A program made the translations under genes and the position numbers. From Ciona savignyi (Eukaryota > Chordata > Ascidiacea > Phlebobranchia > Cionidae), in NCBI GenBank assembly GCA_000149265.1, contig CH003145.1, positions 922,383 through 986,382 of the forward strand: a stretch of 64,000 bases of DNA, written 5' to 3'. The notes under the pieces are model-generated. The model was not told where the DNA came from and searched no databases. It was given only the letters and a program-made list of their open reading frames with translations. How positions within the stretch are numbered: the first letter of the stretch is position 1; the number at the start of each line of letters is the position of its first letter. This document shows, in pieces, positions 62,011-64,000 of the stretch.

Positions 62011-62560
62011 GTGGTTCCCAATCTGGGGGTCGCGAGGGTCGCAAAGCAGGTTAAAAGGGGCCGCGAAGCTGTTGCTAATGTAAGAACAAAAGGCGAATGT
62101 TAGTAGGACTGGGTACCGGTACTCTAGTAGTATGTGCTATCCTGTGTATAATTTTTCATTGAGACATTTCATTCGGATTGCTTTGTAGCACAATATTATT
62201 GCATCAGTATGCGTCCACTGTGATGTCATATCGTCCACTGTGATGTCATAAACTATGACCACATGACTGAAAATGAAAACGTGCAATAGCTGCACATTGG
62301 AACTCTTTTAAGGAAGTAGCTTACTATATTATACAACAGAAATCAGTCAAGACTTGACATTGGTAAAAATAGTTAAGGGGAGCATCGTACACGTTTAGCT
62401 GCAGACCTACAAGGTCAACCATCGCACTGATTTATTAATAAATGCAAGTAAAACATTTTTGTGCTAACTTTCTAATTTTGCATATAGGATAGAATATAAG
62501 TGTGGGTCACGGAATCTTCAAATATGACTCACAGTTTTCAAAAGAAATAATTAGAGAAAA
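62011..62560. mobile_element. Probable 5' fragment of another hAT-type element
   Basis: It starts CAGTGGTTCCCAATCTGGGG and runs into GGTCGCGAGGGTCGC, a common hAT-type terminus. I do not find the matching inverted right end, so the element is truncated and the right limit is arbitrary. A 19-20 bp direct repeat (GTCCACTGTGATGTCATA) occurs twice at about 62212-62250. Confidence 0.45.
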
Positions 62561-62869
62561 CGCAAAGCATTTATTTGCGCCATTTATTTTTTATACAGGG
62601 CTGAGGTTCGAACCATTGATGGGTTTGTCTCTAAAACCGTTTATGACATAATTCGGTATATATATGTATTATTCGCGTTAAACATTAGACCGGACAACTG
62701 TTCTGTTTGCGCCAGTTGTATGTTGCCTCCCAAGCGAAAGGCTTTTTAGAAGGGCACCAAACATTGTTTAAAAGTTCTATGCTGGCAAATAAACCTATTA
62801 CTTAACAGTAAGCTATGTTAATACTCCAATAACAATGATTCAAGTGAGATATCACAAAACACGATGAGT

Positions 62870-63290
62870 TATTAAAAATAGCTCCGGTAACCAGGCGGTA
62901 AACGCGAGTTAATTTGAAGGTTACTCCTGTTATGACGCTCCCTTACTTATAGGATGAGTTCAACTAATTATTCCCCTTATTTCTTTAATGAAAACTGACC
63001 TCACAAAAGGGCCTGTCACCTAAAATACTGCAACAGGAAGTATTAGATTTCTTCACAATTTAAAATAAACCAAAACCTAAAATTTTACCTAACATTTTTG
63101 AGCTGATAGCCCTCTTTTATTTCGTTCCTTCAATTTGGCAAAATCCACCATTCCACTGGGTTCGGGCAATGTCGTTTAAATGGTTTGCCCAAGGACACAA
63201 CCGACTAGCTAGCGACCAGTTTCGAATCTGCAATCAATCGAGTGAAAGACGATGCACTAACCCGCAAAGCTAATCTGTCGGACATGTGGA
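62870..63290. mobile_element. SINE fragments in opposite orientations
   Basis: About 62870-62960 matches the body of the SINE in plus orientation (ATAGCTCCGGTAACCAGGCG). About 63115-63290 is a head-containing copy in minus orientation; reverse complemented it reads GTCCGACAGATTAG, then GATTCGAAACTGGTCGCTAG and GTCGGTTGTGTCCTTGGGC. They are probably two separate insertions. Confidence 0.6.
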
Positions 63291-63371
63291 TAAACATCTT
63301 AACAAATTATGGCAATTTAAACTGTATATAATATAAACTAAAGCTATTAAAATTGTATTCATCTGCAAAAT

Positions 63372-63377
63372 TTTATT
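63372..63377 (-). terminator. Candidate polyadenylation signal for the 63.5-64 kb gene
   Basis: AATAAA on the minus strand about 130 nt beyond the stop codon of the terminal open frame, a normal spacing for a short 3' UTR. Confidence 0.4.
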
Positions 63378-63504
63378 ATTATGTATACGACTTGTACGTC
63401 GGATTAAGTAGTTATTATTTTGTGCAGTATAGACTGCATATTCAGGTTGTGATAAAAACAAGGCCATATTTTAATAAATAAAAATGCAAGTATAAATACA
63501 AACA

Positions 63505-64000
63505 TTAAATATGACTTTCTGTTAACCATTTTAAACCATCGTTTGGCTGGACAATGTTGTAGGACTTGTAAACATCTCTTTTGTGGTTTCCAGAAACATG
63601 ATCTGACATGCGCGATACACGTGCATGTTTGTCATTATGTCTGCTGATGCTACTCGACAACAGCTCAAGTTCGGCTTTATTTAAGTCTTCCATTTGATAT
63701 GTGCGCGTGTATCGTGCCAGCTGTTGTGCATTTCTTGCCGAGTTGTCTTTATACCAAGCAGAACCTTTTACATCAATACAATGACTTTGTACATCAGAGG
63801 TGTGAGGTAAGGGTTTTGGGCCAGTAGAGTTATTCTTAAAAGAGTCACCTCTCATACAGCCTCCGTTTTCAGATAGTATGGTACTCGGAGTGTTATACTT
63901 TCGCTGTACTTTTAGACTTAAGCCAGCCGCCCCCCAGGTTCGAATGTGGGCTGGCGCCTTTGGTAATGATATCTGAACACCCGATTCTAAATTGTTAATA
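63505..64000 (-). CDS. Unrecognised protein, C-terminal exon, 5'-partial
   Basis: The minus strand is open for 164 codons from the window edge to TAA at 63507-63505. It includes sequence above the first in-frame ATG (63855) that is as codon-like as the rest (PKAPAHIRTWGAAGLSLKVQ), so this is probably a last exon. The peptide is polar, rich in Ser, Asn, Lys and Arg, with a helix-like segment QMEDLNKAELELLSSSISRH and the end NDGLKWLTESHI. No signal peptide, membrane segment or domain is recognised. Possible splice acceptors on this strand are AATTTAG at about 63986 and GTTCAG at about 63974. A polyadenylation signal follows at 63377. Function is unknown, and I would not assign a family. Confidence 0.6.
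   Translation of the reverse strand, partial: INNLESGVQISLPKAPAHIRTWGAAGLSLKVQRKYNTPSTILSENGGCMRGDSFKNNSTGPKPLPHTSDVQSHCIDVKGSAWYKDNSARNAQQLARYTRTYQMEDLNKAELELLSSSISRHNDKHARVSRMSDHVSGNHKRDVYKSYNIVQPNDGLKWLTESHI

Larger units (their letters stand above)
59651..63371. other. Intergenic region upstream of the DAGL gene, repeat-rich
   Basis: About 3.7 kb between the lipase start and the polyadenylation signal of the next minus-strand gene. It holds two hAT-type elements and SINE pieces listed separately. Outside them (59700-60390, 61300-62000, 62570-62860) I see only A/T-rich sequence without convincing coding or RNA signals. The lipase promoter should lie in the first few hundred bases. Confidence 0.6.

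Overview
The window is intron-rich, AT-rich animal DNA and carries no bacterial-type features. Short GT-AG introns, strongly conserved bilaterian proteins and the mix of tRNA-derived SINE, hAT, piggyBac-like and gypsy-like remnants fit a tunicate such as Ciona best. The genus is inferred, not proven.

Layout: (1) About 2.5-40.15 kb, plus strand: most of the cytoplasmic dynein 1 heavy chain gene (DYNC1H1), read from about 68 exons. It covers the C-terminal part of the tail, the linker, AAA1-AAA6, the stalk with its microtubule-binding domain, and the C-terminal region to the stop at 40150. Roughly the first thousand codons lie upstream of the window. (2) 1-1526 is a second copy of 2464-4010 (four exons plus introns). 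It ends in a 100-N gap, and all exon differences I saw are synonymous, so it looks like an alternative haplotype left in the assembly. A gypsy-type retrotransposon remnant lies between the gap and the second copy. (3) 40.15-41.47 kb: a short tail-to-tail intergenic region. (4) 41468-59645, minus strand: a complete sn-1-specific diacylglycerol lipase of the DAGLA type, about 22-23 exons, with a four-segment membrane domain, a GHSLG lipase core and a long regulatory tail. (5) 59.65-63.5 kb: intergenic DNA filled with hAT and SINE fragments. (6) 63505-64000, minus strand: the last coding exon of an unrecognised gene that runs off the window.

Two small indels break otherwise intact genes: a 2-nt excess just before the AAA1 Walker A motif of dynein, and a 1-nt excess in an A/T run just before the GHSLG motif of the lipase. 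Both are more likely consensus errors or allele-specific lesions than biology, and both should be checked in reads.

The genes are not functionally linked: one is a retrograde microtubule motor, one makes the signalling lipid 2-arachidonoylglycerol, and one is unknown. I found no new biological system. The less ordinary material is the set of mobile elements, above all an unclassified repeat family with inverted ends and a roughly 335-bp tandem array that contains a nested piggyBac-like element, and the micro-exons in the lipase tail. Exon borders were read by eye from phase and homology, so single-base errors are possible.
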